In this document: positions 26,600 to 37,747 of the stretch, piece by piece
How positions within the stretch are numbered: the stretch's first letter is position 1
How the letters are laid out: every line of letters starts with the position of its first letter
Source of the DNA: Microbacterium sp. 3J1
GTDB lineage: Bacteria > Actinomycetota > Actinomycetes > Actinomycetales > Microbacteriaceae
Direction: 5' to 3'
Assembly (NCBI RefSeq): GCF_001049495.1
Contig: NZ_CDWI01000011.1
Coordinates: 372,001-436,000, forward strand
DNA: 64,000 nt
Notes under the pieces: generated by a model
Databases searched by the model: none
Seen by the model: the letters and a program-made list of their open reading frames with translations, nothing else
What the model was told of the DNA's origin: nothing
Translations under genes and position numbers: made by a program

Positions 26600-27309
26600 C
26601 GGATGCTCGTTTCCTCGGGGCCGAGCGGGCCGTGGTCGGCCAGCTCCAGGGTGGTGTCGAGTCGGTACAGGCGGGCCGGGCGGTGGCTCCCGGTGCGGAA
26701 TCCGTCGGTGGGGACCAGGTTGCCGGTGGCATCCACCTGGCGTCGGAAGTTCGCCGGGTCCAGGTGGCGGTCGAGGATCGCCTCGTAGGCCTCGCGGAGG
26801 TCGGACAGGGTGAACTCGGCAGGCAGGAAGCCGTGCGCGACGCGGCTGTAGCCGACCTTGTTGCGCAGACGCCACAGGGCGTACTCGACGATCTTCGTGT
26901 GATCGAACGCGAGGGGCGGCAGGCTCGTGAGGTCGAACCAGCGCACGTTCTCCGGTGCGCGTCCGGAGGCCCGGTGTGCGGAGCTCTGCGCATCGACGTC
27001 GTCCTGGCGCAGCAGCGCCCAGTACACGATCGAGACCACCCTGGTGGGGGAGCGATCCACCGCTCCGAAGGCGTAGAGCTGCTCGAGATAGCTCGGCGTC
27101 AGCCCGGTGGTCTCGGCCAGGGTCCGCGCCGCCGCGTCGACCGGCGATTCCTCGGCGGTCAGCCATCCGCCAGGCAGCGCCCACTGGCCGGCGAAGGGCT
27201 CGCGCGTGCGCAGCACCAGGGGGAGGGCCAGCACGGCCGACCCGTCCTCTCCTCGCCGCAGGGTGAGGATCACTGTGGACACTGCCACATCGATGCCACT
27301 TTGAGTCAT
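26596..27309 (-). CDS. nrtR: NrtR-type Nudix transcriptional regulator of NAD synthesis
   Basis: Predicted repressor with an N-terminal Nudix domain that senses ADP-ribose-like ligands and a C-terminal winged helix. The Nudix box reads GWLTAEE then RTLAETTG: two catalytic glutamates of the REUXEEXG consensus are threonine, the degeneration expected of regulators that no longer hydrolyse. The C-terminal LSDLREAYEAILDRHLDPAN is the NrtR wHTH signature. It heads nrtR-nadA-nadB-nadC-nifS, so autogenous control of NAD synthesis is likely. The start ATG 27309 is preferred; GGAGG lies eleven bases away, and a longer frame to 27354 is possible. Confidence 0.85.
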   Translation of the reverse strand: MTQSGIDVAVSTVILTLRRGEDGSAVLALPLVLRTREPFAGQWALPGGWLTAEESPVDAAARTLAETTGLTPSYLEQLYAFGAVDRSPTRVVSIVYWALLRQDDVDAQSSAHRASGRAPENVRWFDLTSLPPLAFDHTKIVEYALWRLRNKVGYSRVAHGFLPAEFTLSDLREAYEAILDRHLDPANFRRQVDATGNLVPTDGFRTGSHRPARLYRLDTTLELADHGPLGPEETSIR

Positions 27310-27335
27310 GGGGACTTTAACCTCCGCCACCGATC

Positions 27336-27359
27336 TTAGTGTCATCGCGACCATTAGTG
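27336..27359. promoter_or_regulatory. Direct repeat TTAGTG, candidate operator upstream of nrtR
   Basis: TTAGTG occurs at 27336-27341 and 27354-27359, one and a half helical turns apart, with TCGCGA (27345-27350) between. It lies just upstream of the chosen nrtR start. Whether it binds NrtR cannot be told by eye. Confidence 0.3.
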
Positions 27360-27418
27360 CATCTCCATGACGCCGCGGGGTCCGAGTCCGAAACGTTATA
27401 TGCCGGTGTTCCGAACTC

Positions 27419-27447
27419 TTGTCGCCTCCGTGGCTATTTGTTAGGTT
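27419..27447 (+). promoter_or_regulatory. Promoter of the first family-5 ABC operon
   Basis: TTGTCG at 27419-27424, a 17-base spacer and TAGGTT at 27442-27447. The -10 box lies inside the left arm of the palindrome described next. Confidence 0.5.
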
Positions 27448-27462
27448 ACTGTCCTAACAAAT
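27436..27462. promoter_or_regulatory. Operator-like palindrome, 10-bp arms
   Basis: Perfect arms ATTTGTTAGG (27436-27445) and CCTAACAAAT (27453-27462) flank seven bases. It covers the predicted -10 region and start of the importer operon, the position expected for a repressor site. Confidence 0.6.
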
Positions 27463-27552
27463 CCCTTTTCCGGGATCTGCCCGAGCTCCACCCGGAGCCC
27501 GTCTCCATTCGGAGAATCCCTCCTGCAGTGCAGCACCGAGAGGAAATACAGA

Positions 27553-29244
27553 ATGATCCGTAACGGAAGGCGCAAGATCGCGCTCACCGCTGTGGCGGGG
27601 GCCTCCGTCCTCGCCCTGGGCCTGACGGCCTGTGGCGCAGGCGGCAGCGACGAGGGGAGCGGTGGCGACAGCGACCGCGCGCTTCGTGTCTGGGCCGGCA
27701 GCCAGACCCCGATCACCGCGAACTACAACCCGTTCGCACCGACTGTGCTCCACGGCGCGCTCGGACCCATCTACGAGCCGCTGTTCTTCTTCAACAAGAC
27801 GGCGGACTCCGAACCCGTCGGCCTGATCGGCGACTCCTACGAGTACAACGAGGACGGCACGGTGATCACCATCACCATCAAGCCCGACCTCATGTGGAGC
27901 GACGGCGAGCCCCTCACGGCCGCCGACGTCGCATTCTCCTTCACCTACGAGGCCAACAACCCCGAGGGCAACGGTCTGGTCTCCGCCGAGGCCACCGACG
28001 ACACCACCGTCGTGCTCACCTACTCGAGCGCGCAGTACACGACCGAGTTCCAGCGTCTCGGCTCGACGTACATCCTCCCTGAGCACATCTGGTCGGAGGT
28101 CACCGACTTCGCGAACTTCGCGAACGAGGAGCCGGTGGGCTCGGGCGCGTACGTGGTCGACAAGACCACGAGCGAGTCCTACACGCTCGTCGCCAACGAG
28201 AACTTCCGCGACGCCGATGAGCTCGGCGTCAAGAAGGTCCAGTACATCGCGGTCGACAACAACCAGACCGCTCAGGACCTCCTCGCCGCGGGCGAGCTGG
28301 ACTGGACCGGCATGTTCATCCCCAACCCCGACGACGTGACGGGCAACGGGATGATCGACTGGATCAACACCCCCCAGGACCCGACGGTCCTCTACACCTG
28401 CTCGAACGCCGAACTCGGATGCACGGGTCCGCAGACCGACGTCGCCGTCCGCCAGGCCCTGAACGTCGCCATCGACCGCGCGGCGATCAAGGACAAGGCG
28501 TTCGTCGGCCTGACCGGCGACGTCTCGCCGACGTTCGCGCTCCTTCCGCGCGACGAGAAGTGGGTCGCGGACTCCGCCAACGAGGTCAGCCCCCAGGAGG
28601 CGAACGCCGCCGAGGCGGGCGAGATCCTCGAGGCCGCCGGCTACACCAAGGACGGCGACTACTACGCCAAGGACGGCACGCCGGTCGAGCTCAGCCTGAT
28701 CTCGGTCGACGGCTGGACCGACTACAACGACGCCGCGAAGCTGATCGCGGAGCAGGCCGAGGCGGCCGGCATCAAGATCACCGCATCCACGGTGCAGTGG
28801 CAGGAGTTCTCCGACGCGCGTCAGGGCGGGGACTTCCAGCTGATCGTCGGCGGTGTCATCGGCACCTCCGTCGCTGACCCGTTCCAGATCTACCGCGACT
28901 GGTTCGGCGGCACCGAGGTCGCATCCACCAGCGCAGTGGGCACCGAGGTCCCCGCCGGGCGCTGGAACTTCAGCCGGTACAGCAACCCGGTCGTCGACCA
29001 GGCGATCCAGGCTGCGGTGAGCACGGACGATGAAGCCGAGAAGAAGGAGCTCTACGGCACGATCCAGACCGAGATCGTCCGCGACCTCCCCTACATCCCG
29101 CTGGTGATCAACGCGACGCAGACCTTCTACAACACGAAGGACTTCACGGGCTGGCCGACCGAGGAGGACCTCTACGCCTTCCCGCCGTCCTGGGGTGCGA
29201 TCGCGGCGGGCTACGTCCTGACGCAGCTGCAGCCGGCGAACTGA
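27553..29244 (+). CDS. Family-5 solute-binding lipoprotein
   Basis: Extracytoplasmic binding protein of the peptide/nickel/oligosaccharide class, 563 residues. The signal peptide ends in a lipobox, GLTACGAGGS, with Cys near residue 27. The N-terminal domain has NPFAPTVLHGALGPIYEPLF, a layout I associate with cello-oligosaccharide-binding members, while DLMWSDGEPLTAADVAFSF is the general family-5 signature. The cargo could thus be a sugar oligomer or a peptide. It heads a five-gene importer operon; GAGAGG precedes ATG. Regulation by the upstream palindrome is inferred. Confidence 0.88.
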   Translation: MIRNGRRKIALTAVAGASVLALGLTACGAGGSDEGSGGDSDRALRVWAGSQTPITANYNPFAPTVLHGALGPIYEPLFFFNKTADSEPVGLIGDSYEYNEDGTVITITIKPDLMWSDGEPLTAADVAFSFTYEANNPEGNGLVSAEATDDTTVVLTYSSAQYTTEFQRLGSTYILPEHIWSEVTDFANFANEEPVGSGAYVVDKTTSESYTLVANENFRDADELGVKKVQYIAVDNNQTAQDLLAAGELDWTGMFIPNPDDVTGNGMIDWINTPQDPTVLYTCSNAELGCTGPQTDVAVRQALNVAIDRAAIKDKAFVGLTGDVSPTFALLPRDEKWVADSANEVSPQEANAAEAGEILEAAGYTKDGDYYAKDGTPVELSLISVDGWTDYNDAAKLIAEQAEAAGIKITASTVQWQEFSDARQGGDFQLIVGGVIGTSVADPFQIYRDWFGGTEVASTSAVGTEVPAGRWNFSRYSNPVVDQAIQAAVSTDDEAEKKELYGTIQTEIVRDLPYIPLVINATQTFYNTKDFTGWPTEEDLYAFPPSWGAIAAGYVLTQLQPAN

Positions 29245-29282
29245 CGAGATGAGGGCGGGGGAGCAGGAAGCAGGTCAGTGAT

Positions 29283-30278
29283 ATGAAGTTCTATGCACGA
29301 AGAATCGGGTTCTACGCGTTCACGCTGTGGGCCGCGATATCACTCAACTTCCTGCTTCCCCGGCTCATGCCGGGGAATCCGGCGGACATCATGATCGCCA
29401 AGATGCAGCGAGCGGGCGGCGAGGTCTCGGAGACCACCATCCGCAACATCAAGCTGCTTCTCGGCGGTGATGACTCCTCTCTCTGGGAGCAGTACCTCTC
29501 CTACTGGGGCCGGATGCTCCAGGGCGACCTGGGCATCTCGGTCACGAAGTACCCGACTCCGGTGACCGAGCTCATCGCCGGGGCGCTCCCGTGGACGCTC
29601 GTCCTGGTCGGCACCGCCACCGTCCTGTCGTTCATCCTCGGCGTCGGCCTCGGAGCCTGGGCGGGGTGGAAGCGGGGGACGTGGGTCGACCATCTGATCC
29701 CGGCGACGACGGTGCTGCAGTCCATCCCCTACTTCTGGATGGCATTGATCCTGGTGGCCGTGTTCGCGGTCGGATTGGGATGGTTCCCGATCTTCGGCGG
29801 CTACGACGTCTTCGACTTCCCCGACGGTCCCGAGCCCACGTGGGCGTTCTTCTCGGATGCGCTCTCGCACGCCGTCCTCCCCGCGCTGACCATCGTCATC
29901 TCCTCGGTCGGCGGCTGGATGTTCGGCATGCGCAACATGATGGTGCAGACGATGGCCGAGGACTACGTCCTCACGGCCGAGGCGAAGGGCCTTCGACCAC
30001 GCCGCATCATGACCACGTACGCGGCTCGGAACGCGGCGATCCCATCGATCGCGGGCTTCTCGATCACGCTGGGGTTCGTCGTCTCGGGGTCGATCGTGAT
30101 GGAACAGGTCTTCACGTATCCCGGAATCGGCAAGCTGATGTTCCAGGCCGTGACGAACAACGACTACGCACTGATGCAGGGGCTCTTCCTCGTGATCACC
30201 ATCACGGTGCTCGCGGCCAACTTCTTCATGGACCTCGTCTATGGCTTCATCGACCCGAGGGCTCGCCAGAATGTCTGA
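29283..30278 (+). CDS. ABC importer permease (DppB-like)
   Basis: Inner-membrane permease with six predicted helices, 331 residues. It starts KFYARRIGFYAFTLWAAISL, typical of the B subunit, and has the long periplasmic loop of this group before PWTLVLVGTATVLSFILG. The EAA coupling loop is TAEAKGLRPRRIMTTYAARN near residue 235. The C-terminus GFIDPRAR is the family hallmark. It lies 38 bases after the binding protein and overlaps the next permease by eight bases. Confidence 0.92.
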   Translation: MKFYARRIGFYAFTLWAAISLNFLLPRLMPGNPADIMIAKMQRAGGEVSETTIRNIKLLLGGDDSSLWEQYLSYWGRMLQGDLGISVTKYPTPVTELIAGALPWTLVLVGTATVLSFILGVGLGAWAGWKRGTWVDHLIPATTVLQSIPYFWMALILVAVFAVGLGWFPIFGGYDVFDFPDGPEPTWAFFSDALSHAVLPALTIVISSVGGWMFGMRNMMVQTMAEDYVLTAEAKGLRPRRIMTTYAARNAAIPSIAGFSITLGFVVSGSIVMEQVFTYPGIGKLMFQAVTNNDYALMQGLFLVITITVLAANFFMDLVYGFIDPRARQNV

Positions 30279-31247
30279 CACCGACAACATCGCGCTGATC
30301 ACCAAGGATCAGCCCACGACCCAGCCGGCCACCACCATCTCGCTGGCCACTCACCAGGGCCGCAAGAAGCGTCGCATCCTTCCGACGACCTCACCGAAGT
30401 TCGTCGTCGGAGCCTCGCTCGTGCTCGCGATCGTGCTCTTCGCGCTCGTCGCGCCGCTCTTCACCCAGAACCCCCGCAGCACTGCCAATGCGGCGCTGCA
30501 GCCGCCGTCCGCGGAGCACTGGCTCGGCACCACGAAACTCGGCAACGACGTGCTGGCGCAGCTCGCGGTCGGCGCCCAGGGGTCGCTGCTGGTCGGAGTG
30601 GTCGCCAGCGTCATCGCGATCGTCCTGTCCCTGGTCTTCGGCGTCTTCGCCGGCTATCTCGGAGGCTGGCGGGAGGACGGACTCGCGCTCATCACCAACG
30701 TCATGATCGTGATCCCCGGGCTTCCGCTGGTGATGGTGATCGCCTCCTTCGTGCCGCAGCGCACGTGGCAGCTGGTCGCCGTCTTCCTCGGCATCACGTC
30801 CTGGGCCGGCGCCGCCTACGTCCTGCGACTGCAGACCCGCTCGCTGCGCAGCCGGGACTACGTCTACGCCTCGAAGGTCGCAGGCGAGAGGTCGTTCCGC
30901 GTCATCCTCGTCGAGATCATGCCGAACCTGCTCCCGCTGCTCACCGCGCAGTTCCTGTTCGCCCTCATCTTCGCGATCCTCGGAGAGGCGGGTCTGTCGT
31001 ACCTCGGGCTCGGCCCGACGGACTCGATCACGTGGGGCACGATCCTCAACGACGCGCAGTCCGGGCAGGCGCTCGGACGCGGCGCGTGGTGGTGGTTCAT
31101 CCCGCCGGGAATCATGATCGCGGTGCTCGGCGCCGGGCTGGCGCTCATCAACTTCGCGATCGACGAGGTCATCAACCCCAAGCTGCGCAATGCGCCCGAC
31201 GCCGCCCGGCGGGTGCGCAAGGCCGCCAAGACGAAGGGGGTCGCCGC

Positions 31248-31251
<4 letters not shown>
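30271..31251 (+). CDS. ABC importer permease (DppC-like)
   Basis: Second permease of the importer, 326 residues with six helices. A 45-residue cytoplasmic N-terminus precedes SPKFVVGASLVLAIVLFALV. The B/C family motif PPSAEHWLGTTKLGNDVLAQ and the EAA loop ASKVAGERSFRVILVEIMPN are present. The start at 30271 uses ATGTCTGA, overlapping the preceding stop by eight bases; an upstream in-frame ATG at 30241 is inside the other permease gene. Its stop overlaps the ATPase start as GTGA. Confidence 0.92.
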
Positions 31252-32107
<856 letters not shown>

Positions 32108-32111
<4 letters not shown>

Positions 32112-32944
32112 ACGCCCCGACTCTCGAAGCGCGCAATCTGGTGAAGGACTTCACCTTGCGCTCGGGCCTGAGAACCTCGGTCCTGCATGCGGTGAAGGAC
32201 GTCTCCTTCACCATCGAGGCAGGCAAGACGGTCGCGCTGGTGGGGGAGTCCGGTTCGGGCAAGTCCACGATCGCGCGGATGCTGATGAAGCTGGAGACGC
32301 CCACGAGCGGGCAGATCCTTCTCGACGGGCAGGAGACGGGAACCCGCAGCCGTGCCGTCGAGGCGTATCGCTCCCAGGTGCAGATGGTCTTCCAGGATCC
32401 GTTCGCCTCGCTGAACCCGTTCCACTCGATCCTGCATCACCTCGAGCGCCCGATCCGGCTGCATCATCCGAAGCTGTCCGGCGACGAGGTGCGTGCTCGC
32501 GCTCTGGAGCTGCTGGAACGCGTGCGCCTGTCGCCGGGGGAGAGCTTCGCCGAGCGGCGTCCCCACGAGCTGTCGGGCGGCCAGCGGCAGCGCGTCGCCA
32601 TCGCGCGGGCATTGGCGCCGGGGGCGCGGTTCATCGTGGCCGACGAGCCGGTCTCGATGCTCGACGTCTCGATTCGCCTCGGAGTCCTCAACCTCCTCGC
32701 CGACCTCCAGCGCGAGGAGGACCTCGGGGTCCTGTACATCACGCACGACCTCGCGACGGCACGGCACTTCAGCGACGAGATCATGGTTCTCTACAAGGGC
32801 GACGTCGTGGAGCGGGGGCCGGCCGACGAGGTCATCCTGAATCCTCGGCACGAGTACACGAAGACGCTTCTGGGAGCCGCCCCCGAGCCGGAGAACCTCG
32901 GACGCCTGCGGGACGAGGTGAGAGCGGAACTGGCAGGACGCTGA
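32108..32944 (+). CDS. ABC importer ATPase (DppF-like)
   Basis: Second ATPase of the same importer, 278 residues. Walker A ALVGESGSGKSTIARM is near residue 46, the Q-loop MVFQDPFASLNPFHS, signature ELSGGQRQRVAIARALAPG, and Walker B FIVADEPVSMLDVSIR. It is the last gene of the operon. Behind it lie three 7-base tandem repeats (GCCCTGC type, 32954-32974) and then the promoter of the glycine operon; no hairpin terminator is evident. Confidence 0.92.
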
Positions 32945-32993
32945 CAGCGCCTCGCCCTGCGCCCTGCGCCCTGTGCCGACGGCGTCGACCCGC

Positions 32994-32999
32994 TAGACT
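32994..32999 (+). promoter_or_regulatory. -10 hexamer TAGACT of the gcv operon
   Basis: TAGACT lies about 30 bases before the first glycine aptamer, giving a leader RNA of about 270 bases before gcvT. No good -35 match is seen. Confidence 0.5.
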
Positions 33000-33029
33000 G
33001 AGGCCACAAGTGAAGACAGGCCGAATGAC

Positions 33030-33227
33030 CCACGCGGGAGAGCCCCGGCGAATGCAGCCGGGCACCGAAGGAGCAAGCCTCCCCGCCAATCTCTCAGGTA
33101 CGCGTACCGCGCGGTTCCGGCCACTCTGAAAAGCGATCGCGAGCGACTTCACGTCTGCTCGGATCCGCCGACGGTGAAAGCCCGATCTCCGGGCGAAGCT
33201 CTCAGGCCCATGACAGAGGGGGAGTTC
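33030..33227 (+). promoter_or_regulatory. Tandem glycine riboswitch upstream of gcvT
   Basis: Two consecutive glycine aptamers are readable from conserved elements. Aptamer 1 (about 33033-33132) has CGGGAGAG, CACCGAAGGAGCAA, CTCTCAGG and the closing strand ending CTCTGAAAAG. Aptamer 2 (about 33166-33224) has GGTGAAAG, a short stem, GGGCGAAGCTCTCAGG and GACAGAGGG. The short linker between them is typical. GGAGTTC (33221-33227), just after aptamer 2, can pair with GAACTCC (33268-33274) directly before the gcvT ATG and with part of its GGGAG, so glycine probably controls translation initiation by freeing this site. Confidence 0.93.
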
Positions 33228-33274
33228 CCAGGAACAGCATCGCTGGTCCGCCCGACCCAGCCCGGGAGAACTCC

Positions 33275-34459
33275 ATGTCCGACCCCCGCTACACCCCTCT
33301 GCGTGATCGCCACGAGGCGCTCGGCGCGTCGTTCACCGACTTCGGCGGATGGCAGATGCCGGTGCGATACACGTCCGATCTCGCCGAGCACCATGCCGTG
33401 AGGCAGGCCGCGGGCATCTTCGACATCTCGCACATGGCGGAGTTCCTCGTCACGGGCGACTTCGCCGCGGAGTTCCTCGACTACTCACTCGCCGGCCGAC
33501 TGTCGGCGATGGCGGTGGGCAAGGCGAAGTACTCGCTGATGCTGGCCGATGACGGCGGGATCATCGACGACGTCATCGTCTACCGGCTCGCCGAGGACCG
33601 CTTCCTGGTGATCGCGAACGCGGGCAATCGAGGCTTCGTCGACGCGGCATTCGCGTCGCGAGTGCGCTCGTTCCCTTCACGCATCGAACGTGAGATGCCG
33701 GCCAGGGCCGCCGGAGAGGAGCGAGGGTTCGCCGGATTCATCGGCGACAGGGGCGTCGACGTCGAAGACGTCTCCGACGACTTCGCACTGCTCGCTGTGC
33801 AGGGCCCCGCGGCAGAGGCGATCCTGTCGTCAACGACGGGAATCGCCGACCTCGGCACCCCGTGGGCCGAGCAGAAGTACTACGCATGGGCCGACGCGAT
33901 GTTCCTCGGGGCGCCGCTGCTCCTCGCCCGCACCGGGTACACCGGCGAAGACGGATTCGAACTCCTCGTGAGAGTCGCCGACGCGCCGGCGCTGTGGGAC
34001 GCGCTGCTCGAGGCGGGCCAGAACCACGGGCTGGTCCCCGCCGGTCTCGCAGCGCGCGACACCCTCCGACTCGAGGCCGGCATGCCTCTCTACGGCCACG
34101 AGCTCTCGCGGGAGACGAAGCCGTCTCAGGCGGGCCTCGGGCGCGTGGTGGTGTCCGACAAGGAGGACTTCGTCGGCAAGGGCGCTGTGGATGCCGCATC
34201 CGACGCACCCGTGCTCGTCGGCCTCGTCGCCGAAGGGAAGCGCGCAGGCCGTGCGGGCTACTCCGTGGTCGACGCGGACGGCGCCGTCCTGGGGGAGATC
34301 ACCAGCGGTGCGCTCAGCCCCACCCTCGGCCACCCGATCGCGATGGCGTATGTGGCACCTTCTTCCGCTGCGGAGGGAACCGCAGTATTCCTTGATGTGC
34401 GGGGGACCAGGATCCCCGCGACCGTGACCGCCCTGCCTTTCTACCGGAGGACCAAATGA
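33275..34459 (+). CDS. gcvT: Aminomethyltransferase (glycine cleavage T protein)
   Basis: T protein moves the methylene group from the aminomethylated H protein to tetrahydrofolate, releasing ammonia. Family features: [20 protein letters not shown] at the N-terminus, [13 protein letters not shown] near residue 50, [20 protein letters not shown] near 93, [15 protein letters not shown] near 218 and [18 protein letters not shown] near 265. The 394-residue length is slightly above average, with no extra domain visible. The start lies behind GGGAG in the riboswitch expression platform, and the stop overlaps gcvH. Confidence 0.96.
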   Translation: MSDPRYTPLRDRHEALGASFTDFGGWQMPVRYTSDLAEHHAVRQAAGIFDISHMAEFLVTGDFAAEFLDYSLAGRLSAMAVGKAKYSLMLADDGGIIDDVIVYRLAEDRFLVIANAGNRGFVDAAFASRVRSFPSRIEREMPARAAGEERGFAGFIGDRGVDVEDVSDDFALLAVQGPAAEAILSSTTGIADLGTPWAEQKYYAWADAMFLGAPLLLARTGYTGEDGFELLVRVADAPALWDALLEAGQNHGLVPAGLAARDTLRLEAGMPLYGHELSRETKPSQAGLGRVVVSDKEDFVGKGAVDAASDAPVLVGLVAEGKRAGRAGYSVVDADGAVLGEITSGALSPTLGHPIAMAYVAPSSAAEGTAVFLDVRGTRIPATVTALPFYRRTK

Positions 34460-34833
34460 CCGACCTCACCACGCTCAGCTACACCGAGGAGCACGAGTGG
34501 ATCGCCGCTGGCGGCGACACCGTGACCGTCGGCATCACCGATTTCGCGGCGGACAAGCTCGGAGACGTCGTGTTCGTCGAACTGCCCGCCGTCGGCACCG
34601 AGATCGCCGCGGGCGCGGTCGTCGGCGAGATCGAGTCGACCAAGTCGGTCGGCGAGCTCTACGCCCCGGTCTCCGGCACGGTCGTCGAGATCAACGACGC
34701 CGTCGTCGACGACCCCTCGCTCGTCAATGCCGAGCCGTTCGAGGGCGGATGGCTGATCAAGGTCTCGGTCGCAGACGGCGCCCTCGACGGACTGCTCGAC
34801 CGCGACGCCTACGTCGCTCTGACGGAGGGCTGA
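34456..34833 (+). CDS. gcvH: Glycine cleavage H protein
   Basis: Lipoyl carrier of the glycine cleavage complex. EEHEWI near residue 11 and [20 protein letters not shown] are conserved; lipoyl lysine 63 is in [19 protein letters not shown]. Length 125 is normal, and the C-terminal [12 protein letters not shown] is typical. Its ATG overlaps the gcvT stop (ATGA), and gcvP starts eight bases downstream. No lipoate ligase or lipoyl synthase gene is nearby, so lipoylation depends on a distant locus. Confidence 0.97.
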   Translation: MTDLTTLSYTEEHEWIAAGGDTVTVGITDFAADKLGDVVFVELPAVGTEIAAGAVVGEIESTKSVGELYAPVSGTVVEINDAVVDDPSLVNAEPFEGGWLIKVSVADGALDGLLDRDAYVALTEG

Positions 34834-34840
34834 TCCGCCC

Positions 34841-37726
34841 GTGGTCTCTTTCGCCGACCGTCATATCGGAACCACCGCCTCTGCACGGCGGCAGATGCTC
34901 GACACGCTCGGGGTCTCGTCGGGTACCGACGAGCGGAGCGCGGTCGAGACGCTGATGCGCCAGGCCGTCCCGACGTCCATCTTCACCGAGGCCGCCGCGG
35001 AATCCGTGATCCCGCGAGCCGCGAGCGAGACCGAGGCGCTCGCCGAGCTGCGCTCCCTGGCTGCGCGCAACACGGTGAACCGTCCGATGATCGGCCTCGG
35101 CTACTACGGGACGATCACGCCCAGTGTGATCCAGCGGAACGTGCTGGAGAACCCGTCCTGGTACACCGCGTACACGCCGTACCAGCCGGAGATCTCCCAG
35201 GGGCGCCTCGAGGCGCTCATCAACTTCCAGACCATGGTCGCCGACCTGACCGGGCTCACCACGGCGAACGCCTCGATGCTCGACGAGTCCACCGCGGTCG
35301 TCGAGGGCATGCTGCTCGCACGACGGGCCTCGAAGACGGCGTCGAACGTCTTCGCCGTCGACGCCGACGCGTTCCCCCAGACGAGGGCGCTGCTCGCGGC
35401 GAGGGCGGATGCTGTGGGCATCGAGCTCGTCACCGTGGACTTCGCCGCGGGGGAGGAGCTGCCGTCCGAGCTGTTCGGCGTCTTCGTCCAGTACCCCGCG
35501 GCATCGGGTCGGGTGTGGGACCCGAGCGCGGTGATCGATGCGGCCCACCTCGCGGGCGGACTCGCCGTCGTCGCGGCAGATCTGCTGGCGCTCACGCTGA
35601 TCGCTTCGCCCGGTTCCCTCGGCGCGGATGTCGCCGTCGGCACCACGCAGCGCTTCGGGGTGCCCATCGGATTCGGCGGCCCGCACGCCGGGTACATGGC
35701 CGTGCGCGCCGGGCTCGAGCGACAGCTGCCAGGACGTCTCGTCGGGGTGTCGGTGGATGCCGACGGCAAGGCGGCCTACCGCCTCTCGCTGCAGACCCGC
35801 GAGCAGCACATCCGTCGGGAGAAGGCGACCAGCAACATCTGCACCGCGCAGGTTCTCCTGGCCGTCATGGCGGCGATGTACGCGGTCTATCACGGGCCCG
35901 ACGGACTGCGGGCGATCGCCGTCGAGGTGGCGGCGAAGACCGCGATGCTGCGCGACTGGCTGTCCGACGCCGGAGCCGACATCGTGCACGACGCGTTCTT
36001 CGACACGGTGCGCGTACGCGTGCCCGGTCGCGCGGCGGACCTCGTCGCCCGGGCGCATGACGAATGCGGGATCCTGCTGCACGCGGTCGACGCCGACACC
36101 GTCGGCCTGGCCGTCGACGAGACCACCACGGTCGCCGAGCTCCACCAGGTGGCGCGTGTCTTCGGCGGCGCCTCCGAGCGGGCGTTCGGGTTCTTCGGCT
36201 CGGGCCGCACCGGCGCGCTGCCCGAGGCGCTGCTGCGACAGGACGAGTACCTGACGCATCCGGTCTTCCACGCGCACCGCAGCGAGACCGCCATGATGCG
36301 GTACCTCAAGAGCCTCGCCGACCGCGACTACGCGCTCGACCGCGGCATGATCCCGCTCGGCTCGTGCACGATGAAGCTCAACGCCGCGACGGAGATGGCT
36401 GCCATCACCTGGCCGGAGTTCGCCGGCATCCACCCGTTCGCCCCGGCATCCGATGTCGGCGGCTACCTCGACCTCATCGATCAGCTCGAATCCTGGCTCG
36501 CTGAGGTCACCGGCTACGACGCCGTCTCGCTGCAGCCGAACGCGGGCTCGCAGGGCGAGCTGGCGGGCCTGCTCGCCATCCGGGGATATCACCTCGCCAA
36601 CCGCGACGACCAGCGCACGGTGTGCCTCATCCCGTCGTCCGCGCACGGCACCAATGCGGCCTCCGCCGTGCTCGCCGGCATGAAGGTCGTGGTCGTGGCC
36701 TGCGACGAGCTCGGCAACGTGGACCTCGACGATCTGCGCGCCAAGATCGACGCCCACGCCGACGCGCTGTCCGCGCTCATGATCACCTACCCGTCGACCC
36801 ACGGCGTGTACGAGCAGGATGTCGTGGAGATCACCACAGCCGTCCATGACGCCGGTGGGCAGGTGTACGTCGACGGGGCGAACCTCAACGCGCTGCTCGG
36901 CTTCGCCCGCTTCGGCGACCTCGGCGGTGACGTCTCGCACCTCAATCTGCACAAGACGTTCGCCATCCCCCACGGTGGAGGCGGCCCCGGCGTGGGGCCG
37001 GTCGCGGCCAAGGCGCACCTCGCGCCTCACCTGCCGTCGCACCCGCTCGCCCAGAAGGCCGAGCACGCCGGCGGATTCGTGTTCGACGGCGGCCCGGTCT
37101 CGGCCGCGCCCTACGGCTCGGCCGGCATCCTGCCGATCTCGTGGGCGTACGTCCGCATGATGGGCGCCGACGGCCTGCGCAATGCGACCGCCGCGGCGGT
37201 CCTGTCGGCGAACTACATCGCCGCCCGCCTCGAGGAGCACTATCCGGTGCTGTACGCGGGAGAGGACGGTCGGGTGGCCCACGAGTGCATCCTCGACCTC
37301 CGGCCGCTCAGGGAAGCGACGGGCATCACCGTCGACGACGTCGCGAAGCGACTCATCGACTACGGGTTCCACGCCCCGACCATGTCGTTCCCGGTCGCGG
37401 GCACCCTCATGGTGGAGCCGACGGAGTCGGAGGACCTCGGCGAGATCGAACGGTTCATCGAGGCGATGGTCATGATCAAGGCTGAAGCGGATGCGGTGGC
37501 CGCGGGCCGTTGGCCGGCCGCCGACAACCCGCTGGTGAATGCGCCCCACACCGCGGTCTCGCTGATCGCGGGGGAGTGGGATCACGCCTACAGCCGCGAA
37601 GACGCCGCGTACCCGGTGCCTGCCCTGGTGGCAGGCAAGTACTGGCCGCCGGTACGTCGGATCGATCAGGCCTACGGCGACCGCAACCTCGTCTGCGCCT
37701 GCCCGCCGATCGAGGCCTTCGCCTGA
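34841..37726 (+). CDS. gcvP: Glycine dehydrogenase, fused P protein
   Basis: PLP-dependent decarboxylase of the glycine cleavage system, in the fused P1-P2 form (961 residues) rather than two subunits. N-terminal half: FADRHIGTT at the start and [20 protein letters not shown] near 85. C-terminal half: [20 protein letters not shown] and the PLP-lysine loop [18 protein letters not shown] near 704. The GTG start is eight bases from gcvH. The end [14 protein letters not shown] pattern (here [12 protein letters not shown]) is intact. Together with gcvT and gcvH it gives the three pathway-specific subunits; L protein is shared and not here. Confidence 0.97.
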   Translation: MVSFADRHIGTTASARRQMLDTLGVSSGTDERSAVETLMRQAVPTSIFTEAAAESVIPRAASETEALAELRSLAARNTVNRPMIGLGYYGTITPSVIQRNVLENPSWYTAYTPYQPEISQGRLEALINFQTMVADLTGLTTANASMLDESTAVVEGMLLARRASKTASNVFAVDADAFPQTRALLAARADAVGIELVTVDFAAGEELPSELFGVFVQYPAASGRVWDPSAVIDAAHLAGGLAVVAADLLALTLIASPGSLGADVAVGTTQRFGVPIGFGGPHAGYMAVRAGLERQLPGRLVGVSVDADGKAAYRLSLQTREQHIRREKATSNICTAQVLLAVMAAMYAVYHGPDGLRAIAVEVAAKTAMLRDWLSDAGADIVHDAFFDTVRVRVPGRAADLVARAHDECGILLHAVDADTVGLAVDETTTVAELHQVARVFGGASERAFGFFGSGRTGALPEALLRQDEYLTHPVFHAHRSETAMMRYLKSLADRDYALDRGMIPLGSCTMKLNAATEMAAITWPEFAGIHPFAPASDVGGYLDLIDQLESWLAEVTGYDAVSLQPNAGSQGELAGLLAIRGYHLANRDDQRTVCLIPSSAHGTNAASAVLAGMKVVVVACDELGNVDLDDLRAKIDAHADALSALMITYPSTHGVYEQDVVEITTAVHDAGGQVYVDGANLNALLGFARFGDLGGDVSHLNLHKTFAIPHGGGGPGVGPVAAKAHLAPHLPSHPLAQKAEHAGGFVFDGGPVSAAPYGSAGILPISWAYVRMMGADGLRNATAAAVLSANYIAARLEEHYPVLYAGEDGRVAHECILDLRPLREATGITVDDVAKRLIDYGFHAPTMSFPVAGTLMVEPTESEDLGEIERFIEAMVMIKAEADAVAAGRWPAADNPLVNAPHTAVSLIAGEWDHAYSREDAAYPVPALVAGKYWPPVRRIDQAYGDRNLVCACPPIEAFA

Positions 37727-37747
37727 CCTGCGACCGGGACAGAACGG

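Noticed and set aside
27441..27461. DtxR/IdeR-type iron box
   Set aside because: The left part TTAGGTTA resembles one half-site, but the right half and the spacing do not fit the 19-base consensus; the palindrome has a different symmetry centre.
32954..32974. Three tandem 7-base repeats as a regulatory element
   Set aside because: Short, imperfect in the last base, and typical of GC-rich intergenic slippage.
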